Assembly (NCBI GenBank): GCA_017983795.1
Contig: JAGOAS010000024.1
Location: 1 to 62,758, forward strand
Origin: Piscinibacter sp.
GTDB lineage: Bacteria; Pseudomonadota; Gammaproteobacteria; Burkholderiales; Burkholderiaceae_C
DNA: 62,758 nucleotides
Reading direction: 5' to 3'
The notes under the pieces were generated by a model. The model was not told the origin of the DNA. It did not search any database and saw only the letters and a program-made list of their open reading frames with translations. This document shows positions 17,706-27,927 of the stretch, one piece after another. A program made the translations under genes and the position numbers. The stretch's first letter is position 1; each line of letters opens with the position of its first letter.

Positions 17706-18698
17706 ATGGATCGAGTGACTCTGCTCAACCGCTGGCAGCACGGCTTTCCGCTCGAGAGCCGGCCGTTCGCGCGCATCGGCGCGGCGCTCGGCGTGGACGA
17801 GGCCGCGGTGATCGCCGGCTTCGAGGCGGCACGCATCGACGGCTCGCTCAGCCGCATCGGCGGCGTGTGGGCGGCGGGCGCCGGCGGCGCCGCGCTGCTG
17901 GTGGCCATGGCCGTGCCGAGCGAGCGCCTCGAGGCCGTGGCCGCGCAGGTAGACGCGCTGCCCGGCGTCAACCACAACTACGAGCGCGAGCACCGCTTCA
18001 ACCTCTGGTTCGTGATCACCGGCCCGGATGCGGCGACGCTGCATGCACGGCTGGACGCGCTGGAGCGCGATGCGGGTCTCGCCACGCTGCGCCTGCCGAT
18101 GCGCAAGGTCTACCGCATCGACCTCGGCTTCGATCTGCGCGGCCTCGCCGGCGCCGAGCCGGCGCGCAGCGAGCGCACGCGCCATGCGGCGCCGCCGGTG
18201 GCGAGCAGCGAGCGTGCGCTCGCGGCGCTGGTCGAGTCCGGCGTGCCGCTGCTGGCGCAGCCCTACGCGGCCTGGGCCGAGCAGCTCGGCACGCCCGAGG
18301 CGGAGGTGCTCGCCACGATCGGGCGCTGGCTCGATCGAGGCACGCTGCGCCGCTTCGGCGTGGTGGTGCGCCACCACGAGCTCGGTTTCGACCGCAACGC
18401 GATGACGGTGTTCGACCTGCCCGACGACGAGGTCGACGCGCGCGGCGCCGCACTCGCCGCGCAACCCGGCGTGACGCTGTGCTACCGCCGCGAGCGCGCC
18501 GAGGGCTGGCCCTACAACCTCTATTGCATGGTGCACGGCCGCGAACGCGAGGCGGTGCGCGCCACCATCGCCGCCGCCGCGCGCGCCGCCGGCATCGCCG
18601 ACCGCCCGCACGAGGTGCTGTTCAGCACGCGGCGCTTCAAGCAGCAGGGCGGCCGCTATTTCAGCGCAGCGCAGGAGGTTCAGCGTGAACACGCCTGA
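17706..18698 (+). CDS. nirDL: Siroheme decarboxylase, fused NirD-NirL
   Basis: A 330-aa protein contains two Lrp/AsnC-like halves: a first of about 155 residues and a second beginning near residue 165. Each has the family signature (NHNYEREHRFNLWF and CYRRERAEGWPYNL). The siroheme decarboxylase complex removes two acetate carboxyls to give 12,18-didecarboxysiroheme. Fusion of nirD and nirL is known in several denitrifiers. The 3' end overlaps nirG by 14 nt. Confidence 0.9.
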   Translation: MDRVTLLNRWQHGFPLESRPFARIGAALGVDEAAVIAGFEAARIDGSLSRIGGVWAAGAGGAALLVAMAVPSERLEAVAAQVDALPGVNHNYEREHRFNLWFVITGPDAATLHARLDALERDAGLATLRLPMRKVYRIDLGFDLRGLAGAEPARSERTRHAAPPVASSERALAALVESGVPLLAQPYAAWAEQLGTPEAEVLATIGRWLDRGTLRRFGVVVRHHELGFDRNAMTVFDLPDDEVDARGAALAAQPGVTLCYRRERAEGWPYNLYCMVHGREREAVRATIAAAARAAGIADRPHEVLFSTRRFKQQGGRYFSAAQEVQREHA

Positions 18699-19173
18699 GA
18701 CGCCGGACCGTATGGACTTGATGCTGATCGACCGTCTGCACGACGCGCTGCCGCTCACCGAGCGGCCCTTCGCCGACGTCGGCGCCGAGCTCGGCATCTC
18801 CGAGGACGTGGTGATCGAGCGGCTGCGCCACCTGCTCGCGCGCGGCACGCTGACGCGCTTCGGCCCGCTGTTCCAGATCGAGCGCGCCGGCGGCCTGTTC
18901 GTGCTCGCCGCGCTCGAAGTGCCCGAGGGCGAGTTCGAGCGCATCACCGCGATCGTCAACGCCTTCCCCGAGGTGGCGCACAACTACCGGCGCGAACATC
19001 AGCTGAACATGTGGTTCGTGGTGGCCGCCGAGACGCGCGAAGCGGCGTTCGATGCGCTGGCGCGAATCGAAGCCGCCACCGCGCTGAAGGTGCACGCCTT
19101 CCCCAAGGAGCGCGAGTATTTCGTCGAGTTGAGACTGCCGGTGACGGCAGGGGTGGATCATGGCCCTGTCTGA
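18685..19173 (+). CDS. nirG: Siroheme decarboxylase subunit NirG
   Basis: A 162-aa single-unit siroheme decarboxylase subunit with an N-terminal winged-helix segment and the NYRREHQLNMWF signature. The start is GTG at 18685, backed by a strong GGAGG. It overlaps nirDL by 14 nt and nirH by 14 nt, indicating translational coupling and balanced subunit synthesis. Confidence 0.88.
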   Translation: MNTPETPDRMDLMLIDRLHDALPLTERPFADVGAELGISEDVVIERLRHLLARGTLTRFGPLFQIERAGGLFVLAALEVPEGEFERITAIVNAFPEVAHNYRREHQLNMWFVVAAETREAAFDALARIEAATALKVHAFPKEREYFVELRLPVTAGVDHGPV

Positions 19174-19642
19174 GTTCGACCGCGAGCTGATCGCCGCCAC
19201 GCAATCCGGCCTGCCGCTGGTGGCGCGGCCCTATGAAGCGGTGGGCGCGATGCTCGGCGTCAGCGGCGAGCGCGTGAGCGAGCGCCTCGGGCAGATGCTC
19301 GCCGAGGGCCTGATCCGCCGCATCGGCGCCGTGCCCAACCACTATCGCCTCGGCTACACCGCCAACGGCATGACCGTGTGGGACGTGGCCGACGAGCGTG
19401 TCGACGAGCTCGGCATCCAGGTCGGGGCGCTGCCCGGCGTGAGCCACTGCTATCGTCGCCCCCGCGAGCTGCCGATCTGGCGCTACAACCTCTTCGCGAT
19501 GGTGCACGGCCGCTCGCGCGACGAGGTCGAACGCCAGGCCGCGCAGATCCGCGCCCTGCTCGGCGACGCCTGCCGCGCCAGCGACATCCTCTACAGCAGC
19601 GCGATCCTGAAGAAAACCGGATTGCGCCTCACCGAAAGCTGA
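19160..19642 (+). CDS. nirH: Siroheme decarboxylase subunit NirH
   Basis: A 160-aa member of the same decarboxylase family, with the CYRRPRELPIWRYNLF signature in the C-terminal half. It acts together with NirDL and NirG. It is followed after 3 nt by nirJ. Confidence 0.88.
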   Translation: MALSEFDRELIAATQSGLPLVARPYEAVGAMLGVSGERVSERLGQMLAEGLIRRIGAVPNHYRLGYTANGMTVWDVADERVDELGIQVGALPGVSHCYRRPRELPIWRYNLFAMVHGRSRDEVERQAAQIRALLGDACRASDILYSSAILKKTGLRLTES

Positions 19643-19645
19643 TCC

Positions 19646-20836
19646 ATGTTCCGCGTTTCGCAGTACATGCGCGAACTTGCCCAGGCCGAGCGCACCGGCA
19701 CCTACCCCGCTCCCGCTGCGCGCGGCACCAGCGCACCCGGCGGGCCGGTCGGCCCGGTGGTGATCTGGAACCTGATCCGCCGCTGCAACCTCACCTGCAA
19801 GCACTGCTACTCGATCTCGGCCGACCACGAATACGCCGGCGAGCTGAGCACGCAGGAAGTGTTCACGGTGATGGACGACCTGAAGGCGTACCAAGTGCCG
19901 GTGCTGATCCTCTCCGGCGGCGAGCCGCTGATGCGGCCCGACATCTTCGACATCGCCGCACGCGCCAAGGCGATGCGCTTCTACGTGGGCCTGTCGACCA
20001 ACGGCACGCTGATCGACGCGCCCATGGCCGACCGCATCGCGGCGCAGGGCTTCGACTACGTGGGCATCAGCCTGGACGGCATCGGCGCCACGCACGACAA
20101 GTTCCGCCGCCTCGCAGGTGCCTTCGACAAGAGCCTGGCGGCGATGCGCATGCTGCGCGAGCGCGGCGTCAAGGTGGGCATGCGCTACACCATGACGGAG
20201 ATGAACGCGCACGACCTGGTGCCACTGCTGCACCTGATGCGCGACGAGAAGATCGACAAGTTCTACTTCTCGCACCTCAACTACGCCGGCCGCGGCAACA
20301 TCCACCGCTCGCGCGACGCGCAGTTCGAGACCACGCGCAACGCGCTCGACGTGCTCTACCAGGCGGCCTGGAAGGCGGCCTGGGCCGGCAGCGAGCAGGA
20401 CTTCGTCACCGGCAACAACGACGCCGACGGCGCCTGGCTGCTGCGCTGGACGCGCGACCGCTTCCCGCGCTGGCAGGCGCCGCTGCGCGAGCGGCTGGTG
20501 GCCTGGGGCGGCAATGCCTCGGGCGTGAACGTGGCCAACATCGACAACCTCGGTGTGGTGCACCCCGACACCATGTGGTGGCACCACAACCTGGGCAGCG
20601 TGCGCGAGCGGCCCTTCTCCGAGATCTGGATGGACACCTCCGACCCGCTGATGCGCGGCCTGAAGATGAAGCCGCGGCCGGTGGGCGGGCGCTGCGCGCA
20701 CTGCCGCCACTTCGACATCTGCGGCGGCAACACGCGCACGCGCGCCCAGCAGGTGACGGGCGACGCCTGGGCCGCCGACCCGGGCTGCTACCTCGACGAC
20801 CGCGAGATCGACGCGGCGGTGGAGACGCTGTCGTGA
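19646..20836 (+). CDS. nirJ: Radical SAM enzyme NirJ
   Basis: A 396-aa radical SAM protein with the cluster motif CNLTCKHC (C47, C51, C54) and a C-terminal cysteine-rich region (RCAHCRHFDICGG) for an extra cluster. In heme d1 synthesis it removes the two propionate side chains from didecarboxysiroheme, leaving the ring oxo positions. The stop overlaps the nirN GTG. Confidence 0.94.
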   Translation: MFRVSQYMRELAQAERTGTYPAPAARGTSAPGGPVGPVVIWNLIRRCNLTCKHCYSISADHEYAGELSTQEVFTVMDDLKAYQVPVLILSGGEPLMRPDIFDIAARAKAMRFYVGLSTNGTLIDAPMADRIAAQGFDYVGISLDGIGATHDKFRRLAGAFDKSLAAMRMLRERGVKVGMRYTMTEMNAHDLVPLLHLMRDEKIDKFYFSHLNYAGRGNIHRSRDAQFETTRNALDVLYQAAWKAAWAGSEQDFVTGNNDADGAWLLRWTRDRFPRWQAPLRERLVAWGGNASGVNVANIDNLGVVHPDTMWWHHNLGSVRERPFSEIWMDTSDPLMRGLKMKPRPVGGRCAHCRHFDICGGNTRTRAQQVTGDAWAADPGCYLDDREIDAAVETLS

Positions 20837-22410
20837 GCCGCGTCGGCATCTGGCTCAAGCTGGCGCTGGCCGCTTCCTTCTTCGCCATCGCCGCCGACAT
20901 GGCGCGCGCGCAGGCCGAGCCCGCAGCGCTGTACCGCGAGCAATGCGTGGCCTGCCACGGCGAGCAGCGCCTCGGCGGCATGGGCCCGGCGCTGCTGCCC
21001 GAGAGCCTGCAGCGCCTGAAGCCGGCCGAGGCCACGGCGGTGATCACCCAGGGCCGCCAGGCCACGCAGATGCCGGCCTTCGCCGACAAGCTCTCGGCCG
21101 AGCAGATCGCCGCGCTCGCCAAATGGATCTATACGCCGGTGACGCCGGCGCCGGGCTGGAGCGAGGCGCAGATCCGCGCCTCGCGCAGCGAGGTCGAGGG
21201 CGCCGCCGCGCTGCCGGCCAAGCCGGTCTGGAAGGCCGACCCGCTGAACGTGTTCGTGGTCGTCGAAGGCGGCGACCACCATGTCTCCATCGTCGACGGC
21301 GACAGGTTCGAGCCCATCCACCGCTTCGCCTCGCGCTTCGCGCTGCACGGCGGGCCGAAGTTCTCGCCCGACGGGCGCTACGTCTACTTCGGCTCGCGCG
21401 ACGGCTGGATCACCAAGTACGACCTGTGGAACCTCACGGTCGTGGCCGAGGTGCGCGCCGGGCTGAACATGCGCAACGTCGCGGTGTCGGGCGACGGCCG
21501 CTGGGTGATGGCGGCCAACTACCTGCCGCACACGCTGGCGCTGTTCGATGCCGAGCTCAAGCTGCAGCGCACCTACGACGCAAGCACGCTGGACGGCAGG
21601 CAGAGCTCGCGCGTCTCCGCCGTCTACGACGCACAGCCACGGCAGAGCTTCGTGGTGGCGTTGAAGGACATTCCGGAGCTGTGGGAGATCTCCTACGACC
21701 CCAAGGCCGAGCCCATCTACGACGGGCTGGTGCACGACTACAAGATGAGCGAGGCCATCGCCAAGCCCGGCTACCTGGGCGTGCGCCGCACCCCGCTCAC
21801 CGAGCCGCTGGACGACTTCTTCTTCGACCAGAGCTACCGCAACGTGCTCGGCGCAACGCGGCCCAAGAGCGACGGCAGCCCGAGCGCGCAGGTGGTCAAC
21901 CTCGACATCCGCCGCCGCATCGCCGAGCTGCCGCTGGCCGGCATGCCGCACCTGGGCTCGGGCATCACCTTCGCCTGGAACGGCGGCACCGTGCTGGCCA
22001 GCCCCAACCTCAAGGACGGCGTGGTGCAGGTGATCGACATGAAGACCTGGAAGACGGTCAAGAGCATCGCCACGCCGGGCCCGGGCTTCTTCATGCGCAG
22101 CCACGAGAACTCGCCCTATGCCTGGGTCGATTCGATGATGAGCCCCACGGCCAAGGACACGCTGACCGTCATCGACAAGCGCACGCTCGAGCCGGTGGCG
22201 CAGGTGAAGGAGCCGGGGCGCACGCTGGCGCACATCGAATTCACGCGCGACGGCCGCTACGCACTGGCCAGCGTGTGGGAGATGGACGGCGCGATCGTCG
22301 TCTACGACGCACGCACGCTGAAGGAAGTGAAGCGCCTGCCGATGAGCAAGCCGGTCGGCAAGTACAACGTGTTCAACAAGATCACGCGCTCCGAAGGCAC
22401 GTCGCACTGA
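20833..22410 (+). CDS. nirN: d1-type cytochrome NirN
   Basis: A 525-aa NirS-like protein with a signal peptide, heme c motif CVACH (C38, C41, H42) and a d1-binding propeller. NirN oxidises dihydro-heme d1 to heme d1 and hands it to NirS. The start is GTG at 20833 overlapping the nirJ stop (GTGA). It is the last recognised nir gene of the operon. Confidence 0.92.
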   Translation: MSRVGIWLKLALAASFFAIAADMARAQAEPAALYREQCVACHGEQRLGGMGPALLPESLQRLKPAEATAVITQGRQATQMPAFADKLSAEQIAALAKWIYTPVTPAPGWSEAQIRASRSEVEGAAALPAKPVWKADPLNVFVVVEGGDHHVSIVDGDRFEPIHRFASRFALHGGPKFSPDGRYVYFGSRDGWITKYDLWNLTVVAEVRAGLNMRNVAVSGDGRWVMAANYLPHTLALFDAELKLQRTYDASTLDGRQSSRVSAVYDAQPRQSFVVALKDIPELWEISYDPKAEPIYDGLVHDYKMSEAIAKPGYLGVRRTPLTEPLDDFFFDQSYRNVLGATRPKSDGSPSAQVVNLDIRRRIAELPLAGMPHLGSGITFAWNGGTVLASPNLKDGVVQVIDMKTWKTVKSIATPGPGFFMRSHENSPYAWVDSMMSPTAKDTLTVIDKRTLEPVAQVKEPGRTLAHIEFTRDGRYALASVWEMDGAIVVYDARTLKEVKRLPMSKPVGKYNVFNKITRSEGTSH

Positions 22411-22499
22411 CCCCTCGCGTCGAGTGTCAATCCCTCTTTGACCGCTTGCGTCCCCCTTTGCATGCGCTTACCTTCGCAACGCGGAGGGGAGGGCTGGCG

Positions 22500-23300
22500 A
22501 TGGATGGCTCGGGCGACACGGTTCCGCGACCCCTTGACGAGTGCGGGCCGGACACGGACTGGGGTGAACTCCACGAGTTGCGCACCACGACGGTGCTGTC
22601 GCCGTCCATGGTCGACGAGTTGCGCCGGCTCGAGCCGCTCGATGGCCAGAGTCCGGATCTGCTCGAAGCCGTCGCCTGCTGCCTGCGCCTGCATGAATCC
22701 ATGCTGCTGACCATCGCGGTCGACGGCTGGGTCTGGCCGATCACCCTGCACCCGCAACTGCGCCTGTACCGCGCGCCGGTCGACTGGCTGCGTGCGCCGC
22801 CTTCCGGCCTGTGGGGCGCGCGTCTGGTGGCCTGCGAGCCGCCGCCCTTCCCGCCCCCGCTGCTGGCGACGCAACGCCGCCGCACGCTGCCGCCCTGCCA
22901 CTACCCGCTGGCCGGCCTGCTCTGGAGCCTGGCGCTGCTCGGGCCGCGCAACGGCCTGCTGCGCGCCCTGGCCGAAGGCGAGCGCTACCGCGCGATCGAC
23001 CGCGGCGACGATTCGGTGCTGCCGCGCCTGCCCGGCGCACTCGGCTCGGCGCTCGCGCGCCTGCTGGTCGCCCCCGCCGCCTTCGAAACCATCTGCCGCT
23101 GGCCGGGGCTGGATGCGGTGCGCGCCGCGCGGCTGCTCAACGGCCTGTACCTCGAAGGCCGCCTCGTCACCGAGGCCGGCCCGCTCGATCGCAGCGCCGA
23201 GGAATCTGCCTGGAGCGACACCCAGCCGAGCCGCTGGCCGGCACACGAGACGCTCGCCACACCGCGCGGCCAGCGCCTGCGCCACTGGCTCTCGCACTGA
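22500..23300 (+). CDS. Unknown 266-aa cytosolic protein after the nir operon
   Basis: It begins 89 nt after nirN with a GGGGAGGG ribosome-binding site. There is no signal peptide or helix. The C-terminal third (about residues 170-225, ICRWPGLDAVRAARLLNGLYL...) looks like a small winged-helix or effector-type segment, but no family was assigned. Its stop overlaps the following transporter start, so the two are co-transcribed and possibly read through from nir. Confidence 0.7.
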   Translation: MDGSGDTVPRPLDECGPDTDWGELHELRTTTVLSPSMVDELRRLEPLDGQSPDLLEAVACCLRLHESMLLTIAVDGWVWPITLHPQLRLYRAPVDWLRAPPSGLWGARLVACEPPPFPPPLLATQRRRTLPPCHYPLAGLLWSLALLGPRNGLLRALAEGERYRAIDRGDDSVLPRLPGALGSALARLLVAPAAFETICRWPGLDAVRAARLLNGLYLEGRLVTEAGPLDRSAEESAWSDTQPSRWPAHETLATPRGQRLRHWLSH

Positions 23301-24490
23301 TGGAGCGGCGCCCCGCCATCCCGCGTGCCATCTGGGCGCTCGGGATGGTGAGCCTGCTGATGGACATCGCCTCGGAGATGATCCACAGCCTGCTGCCGCT
23401 GTTCCTGGTCGGCACGCTGGGTGCGAGCATGCTGGCGGTCGGGCTGATCGAGGGCATCGCCGAGGCCACCGCGCTCATCACCAAGGTGTTCTCCGGCACG
23501 CTCAGCGACCGCTTCGGCCGCCGCAAGGGCCTGGTGCTGTTCGGCTACGCCCTCGGCGCGGCAACCAAGCCGCTGTTCGCGCTGGCCGGCGGGCTGGGCC
23601 TGGTGGTGACGGCGCGCTTCCTCGACCGCATCGGCAAGGGCATCCGCGACGCGCCGCGCGATGCGCTGATCGCCGACCTGACGCCCGCGCCGGTGCGCGG
23701 CGCCGCCTTCGGCCTGCGCCAGGCACTCGACACCGCCGGCGCCTTCATCGGCCCGCTGCTGGCCACCGCCCTGATGCTGCTGTGGGCGGGCGACTTCCGC
23801 GCCGTCTTCTGGGTCGCGGTGATTCCCGGCGCGCTCGCCGTGCTGGTGCTGGCGCTCGGCGTGCGCGAGCCCGAACGCGCGGCGGCGCCGCCCTCGGCCG
23901 AGGCTCCGCGCGGCGCGGCGTGGCGGCGCCTCGGCTCGGCCTGCTGGTGGGTGGTGGCCATCGGCGCGGCCTTCGCGCTGGCGCGCTTCAGCCAGGCCTT
24001 CCTCGTGCTGCGCGCCGCCGGGCTGGGTGTGCCGGCCGCCGCCGTGCCGCTGGTGATGATGGCGATGAACCTCGTCTACGCCGCCAGCGCCTACCCCTTC
24101 GGCCGGCTCGCCGACCGCGTGAGCCGCAGCGCCCTGCTGGCCGCCGGGCTCGCGACGCTGGTGGCGGCCGACCTCGCGCTGGCCGCCGCGCAGGGCTGGG
24201 CTCTGCTGGCGCTGGGCATCGCGCTGTGGGGCGCACACCTGGGCATGACGCAGGGGCTGTTGCCGGCCATGGTGGCCGATGCAGCACCGCAAGACCTGCG
24301 CGGCACTGCCTACGGCGTATTCAACCTCGTCTCAGGCCTGGCGCTGCTGCTGGCGAGCACCACGGCGGGCTGGCTGTGGCAGCGCATCGGCCCGGCCGGC
24401 TCCTTCCTGGCCGGCGCCGGCTTCGCCACGCTGTGCCTGCTGCTCGCGGCGGCCGGCCGCTGGCTCACGATCCGCAGACAGGCAGGTTGA
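23300..24490 (+). CDS. Major facilitator superfamily transporter
   Basis: A 396-aa protein with about 12 membrane helices and the MFS loop motif (SDRFGRRKG, about residues 70-78), plus a related repeat in the second half (GRLADRVSR). Its position after nirN and the unknown gene leaves the substrate open. Start and upstream stop overlap in TGATG. Confidence 0.82.
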   Translation: MERRPAIPRAIWALGMVSLLMDIASEMIHSLLPLFLVGTLGASMLAVGLIEGIAEATALITKVFSGTLSDRFGRRKGLVLFGYALGAATKPLFALAGGLGLVVTARFLDRIGKGIRDAPRDALIADLTPAPVRGAAFGLRQALDTAGAFIGPLLATALMLLWAGDFRAVFWVAVIPGALAVLVLALGVREPERAAAPPSAEAPRGAAWRRLGSACWWVVAIGAAFALARFSQAFLVLRAAGLGVPAAAVPLVMMAMNLVYAASAYPFGRLADRVSRSALLAAGLATLVAADLALAAAQGWALLALGIALWGAHLGMTQGLLPAMVADAAPQDLRGTAYGVFNLVSGLALLLASTTAGWLWQRIGPAGSFLAGAGFATLCLLLAAAGRWLTIRRQAG

Positions 24491-24577
24491 GCCAGCGCAA
24501 ACCTTGCGCGCAGGCACCGTCAAGCGCGCGCCGTGCGCGCCGATGAGCAGCACACATCAGCTGTTCGAGCCGTACCC

Positions 24578-26128
24578 ATGAAGTACCTCCAGAATCTCCG
24601 CCTCGCGCCCCGCATGGGGCTCGGCTTCGGCAGCGTGCTGCTGCTGCTCGTGGCCATCGCCACCCTCGCGACACTCGGCTTCGAGCGGGTCGGCGGAACG
24701 ACCCGCGAGCTGCTCGAGGAGGAATGGGTCAAGGCCGATGCCGTGTCCCGCCTCGAGACCCTGACACGCGCCAACGCGCGGCGCACGCTGGAACTGGTGC
24801 TCATCGAGGATGAATCCCGGCTGGCCGCCCTGCGCGAGCGCATCGCGACGAACCGCACCGCAGCGGACGAGACGCTGGCCACACTCGAACGCCTGGTGCG
24901 CAAGCCGGAAGGCAAGGCGCTGCTGGCCGACGTGCAGGAGGCGCGCCGGCGTTATGTCGCGTCGTTCAAGCAGGTCGATGCCGAAGTGGCGGCGGGGCAT
25001 CGCGCCGCCGCCGTCTCCCGCGTGCAGACCGAGACGCTGCCGCAGCTGGACGAGTTGCAGAAGCACACCGCCGCGCTGGCCAAGCTGCAGAAGCAGCTCG
25101 CCGAGGACGGCGGCAAGACGGTGCTCGCGGAGATCGGCCGGACCGAGCTGCTGATGCTGCTGATCGGCGGCGGCGCGCTGCTGATCGGCGTGGCCTTCGC
25201 CTGGGTGCTGGCGCGTTCCGTGTCCCTGCCGGTCGGGCAGGCGGTGTCGCTGGCGCGCCGCGTCGCCGAGGGCGACCTGTCGGTGCGCATCGAGGCCGAG
25301 GGCCGCGACGAAGTGGCCGAGCTGATGCGCAGCCTGCGCGACATGAACGGCCGGCTGTCCAGCGTGGTCGGCGCGGTGCGCGGCAACGCCGAGAGCGTGG
25401 CCACCGCCAGCGCGCAGATCGCCCAGGGCAACGCCGACCTCAGCCAGCGCACCGAGGAGCAGGCCAGCGCGCTGCAGCAGACCGCCGCCTCGATGGAGCA
25501 GCTCGGCTCCACCGTCAGCCTCAACGCCGACAACGCCCGCCAGGCCAACCAGCTCGCGCTCGGCGCCTCGCAGGTGGCGCAGCAGGGCGGCGAGGTGGTG
25601 GGCCAGGTGGTGCGCACCATGGAAGGCATCCACGACAGCTCGCGCCGCATCGCCGAGATCATCGGCACCATCGACGGCATCGCCTTCCAGACCAACATCC
25701 TGGCGCTCAACGCCGCCGTCGAGGCGGCACGTGCCGGCGAGCAGGGCCGCGGCTTCGCGGTGGTGGCCGGCGAGGTGCGCAGCCTCGCGCAGCGCAGCGC
25801 CGAGGCGGCCAAGGAGATCAAGAGCCTGATCACCGCCAGCGTCGAGCAGGTGGAACAGGGCAACGCACTGGCGACGCAGGCCGGCTCGACCATGGGCGAC
25901 ATCGTCACCTCGATCCGCCGCGTCAGCGACATCGTGGCCGAGATCAGCGCCGCGAGCACCGAGCAGAGCAGCGGCGTCGGCCAGATCGGCGAGGCCGTCG
26001 CGCAGATGGACCAGGTGACGCAGCAGAACGCCGCGCTGGTGGAAGAAAGCGCCGCCGCCGCCGAGAGCCTGAAGCAGCAGGCCGATCAGCTGGTGCAGGC
26101 GGTCGCGGTATTCAAGCTGGCGGCCTGA
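24578..26128 (+). CDS. Methyl-accepting chemotaxis protein
   Basis: A 516-aa receptor has an N-terminal helix (about residues 14-34), a periplasmic four-helix-bundle sensor, a second helix (about 188-208), a HAMP domain and a cytoplasmic coiled coil with the conserved hairpin tip ([21 protein letters not shown]). The ligand is not evident. The stop abuts the left arm of the structured repeat at 26128. Confidence 0.92.
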   Translation: MKYLQNLRLAPRMGLGFGSVLLLLVAIATLATLGFERVGGTTRELLEEEWVKADAVSRLETLTRANARRTLELVLIEDESRLAALRERIATNRTAADETLATLERLVRKPEGKALLADVQEARRRYVASFKQVDAEVAAGHRAAAVSRVQTETLPQLDELQKHTAALAKLQKQLAEDGGKTVLAEIGRTELLMLLIGGGALLIGVAFAWVLARSVSLPVGQAVSLARRVAEGDLSVRIEAEGRDEVAELMRSLRDMNGRLSSVVGAVRGNAESVATASAQIAQGNADLSQRTEEQASALQQTAASMEQLGSTVSLNADNARQANQLALGASQVAQQGGEVVGQVVRTMEGIHDSSRRIAEIIGTIDGIAFQTNILALNAAVEAARAGEQGRGFAVVAGEVRSLAQRSAEAAKEIKSLITASVEQVEQGNALATQAGSTMGDIVTSIRRVSDIVAEISAASTEQSSGVGQIGEAVAQMDQVTQQNAALVEESAAAAESLKQQADQLVQAVAVFKLAA

Positions 26129-26396
26129 GAGCTTGAGAGGCTCTCCAGCGTGCCCGCGTTGCCCCTGGGCACTCGCCCAATCGAGGCGCAAAGCACAGCC
26201 GGGTTGGTGGACCCGGCGAGCATTTGCAACGCGGAGTGGGCGCGTGCCCAGGAGCAACCCGGAGGGCCGGGGTACCCAAGGGCGCCGGCGGGTGTTGCGC
26301 CGCATGCCCGGGCGGCGAGCCCGGGCCGCGCGACGCGCCTACGCCGGCGCCCTTGGCCGCCCCGGCGCGGGTACGTTGGAGAGCCTCTCAAGCTCT
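26128..26396. repeat. Structured intergenic element B: 31-bp outer stem with two inner hairpins
   Basis: Arms 26128-26158 and 26366-26396 pair along 31 bp, with the two exceptions being G-U wobbles. Inside are two further hairpins. One, at about 26174-26258, carries the core CCCAATCGAGGCGCAAAGC and GGCGAGCATTTGCAACG shared with 37877-38037. The other, at about 26273-26356, has CAAGGGCGCCGGCG arms and a GGCCGGGGTACCC segment shared with 47650-47750. It lies between convergent genes and includes the end of the ligase gene, so it may also terminate both. Confidence 0.85.
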
Positions 26397-27926
26397 GAGC
26401 GTGCCCAGGCGCTCGCGCAGCGCCGTCTTGAGCACCTTGCCGTAGTTGTTCTTGGGCAGCTCGGCGACAAACTCGTAGCGCTTGGGCCGCTTGAAGCGCG
26501 CCAGCTGCGCGAGGCAGTGCGCGTCGAGCGCCTCGGCCGAGGGCAGCGCGCCGGCGGCCGGCACCACGAAGGCCACCACCACCTCGCCCCACTCGGCATC
26601 GGGCGCGCCCACCACGGCCGCCTCGGCCACGCCGGGCGCGCCGAGCAGCACCTCCTCCACCTCGCGCGGGTAGATGTTGGAGCCGCCGCTGATGATCAGG
26701 TCCTTGCTGCGGTCCTTCAGCGTGAGAAAGCCGTCGGCGTCGAGGCAGCCGACGTCGCCGGTGAAGAGCCAGCCGTCGCGGATCGCACTGGCCGTGGCCT
26801 CGGGGTTGCGCCAGTAGCCGGCCATCACGCTGTCGCCCTTCACCAGCACCTCGCCGATCTCGCCGGCAGGCAGCTCGCGGCCGGCGCCGTCGGCGATGCG
26901 CACGCGCACCGGCGTCTGCGCCACGCCCACCGAGGCGAGGCGCTCGAGATGGCGCGGGTGCGCGGCGTCGACGAGATGCTGGCGCGCCAGCGCAGTGGCC
27001 ACCATCGGCGTCTCGCCCTGGCCGTAGATCTGCACGAAGCGCGGCCCCATCACCGCCAGCGCGCGCTGGATATCGGCCACGTACATGGGCGCGCCGCCGT
27101 AGACGATGGTCTTGAACGAGCGCGCCGCGTCCTCGCGCGTCAAGCCTTCGCGCTCGGCATGGTCGACGAGACGCTTGACGATGGTCGGCGCGGCGAAGCT
27201 CGAGAGCGGCCCGAGCGCGCGCCCGAGCGCGAACAGCTCGGCCGGATCGACGCCGCCCGAGGCCGGCACGACGTGGCGCGCCCCGGCCATCAGGTGCGGG
27301 ATCGCATACAGCCCGACGCCATGCGACATCGGCGCGGCGTAGACGATGGCGTCGTCACGCGCCACCGCGTCGACGTCGGCGAAGTAGGCCAGCCCCATCG
27401 TCATCAGGTTGCGCTGCGTGATCATCACGCCCTTGGGCCGGCCGGTGGTGCCGCTGGTGTAGAAGAGCCAGGCGGTGTCGTCGGGGCCGCGCTCGGCGAT
27501 GGGCACGGCCTCGACCTCGGGCACGGGTGCGAGCAGTGCATCGGCCTCGGCCGATTCGATGTCGATCTGATGCTGCAGCCCGGCCAGCGCCGTCGGCGCG
27601 ACGTCGCGCGTCACGAAGGCCCAGCGCGCCTGCGCGTTGTCGATGATCCACTCGACCTCGCGCGGGTGCAGCTTGGCATTCACCGGCACCACCACCAGCC
27701 CGGCCCACCACGCCGCCCACAGCAGCTCGAGGTAGCGCGTGTGGTTGCGCATGAAGAGCAGCACACGGTCGCCGCTCGCGAGGCCGGCCGCGCGCAGCCG
27801 CGTCGCGGCACCGGCGCTGCGCGCCGCCCAGTCGCGGTAGCTGCCGCGCGGCGTGGCGCCCTCGAACAGCACGGCGCGATCGCCCTGCGCTCGCGCCTGG
27901 CGCAAGAGGAGGTGGGCCAGCGTCAT
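26388..27926 (-). CDS. AMP-dependent acyl-CoA synthetase
   Basis: A 512-aa adenylate-forming enzyme with the AMP-binding signature YTSGTTGRPKG, the later GDVG and KDRSKDLIISGG motifs, and a catalytic lysine region PKNNYGK near the C-terminus. It would activate a carboxylic acid to its CoA thioester; the acid is unknown. The last codons and the stop lie within the arm of element B. Confidence 0.88.
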   Translation of the reverse strand: MTLAHLLLRQARAQGDRAVLFEGATPRGSYRDWAARSAGAATRLRAAGLASGDRVLLFMRNHTRYLELLWAAWWAGLVVVPVNAKLHPREVEWIIDNAQARWAFVTRDVAPTALAGLQHQIDIESAEADALLAPVPEVEAVPIAERGPDDTAWLFYTSGTTGRPKGVMITQRNLMTMGLAYFADVDAVARDDAIVYAAPMSHGVGLYAIPHLMAGARHVVPASGGVDPAELFALGRALGPLSSFAAPTIVKRLVDHAEREGLTREDAARSFKTIVYGGAPMYVADIQRALAVMGPRFVQIYGQGETPMVATALARQHLVDAAHPRHLERLASVGVAQTPVRVRIADGAGRELPAGEIGEVLVKGDSVMAGYWRNPEATASAIRDGWLFTGDVGCLDADGFLTLKDRSKDLIISGGSNIYPREVEEVLLGAPGVAEAAVVGAPDAEWGEVVVAFVVPAAGALPSAEALDAHCLAQLARFKRPKRYEFVAELPKNNYGKVLKTALRERLGTLRA

Positions 27927-27927
27927 C

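Noticed and set aside
17706-18698. NirD-NirL fusion as a novelty
   Set aside because: Fused nirDL genes are already known in several denitrifiers.
26150-26445. Short open frames inside element B (and similar ones in element C at 37900-38040)
   Set aside because: They share a few residues only because the repeat core is shared; they lack ribosome-binding sites and the sequence is better explained by hairpin structure.
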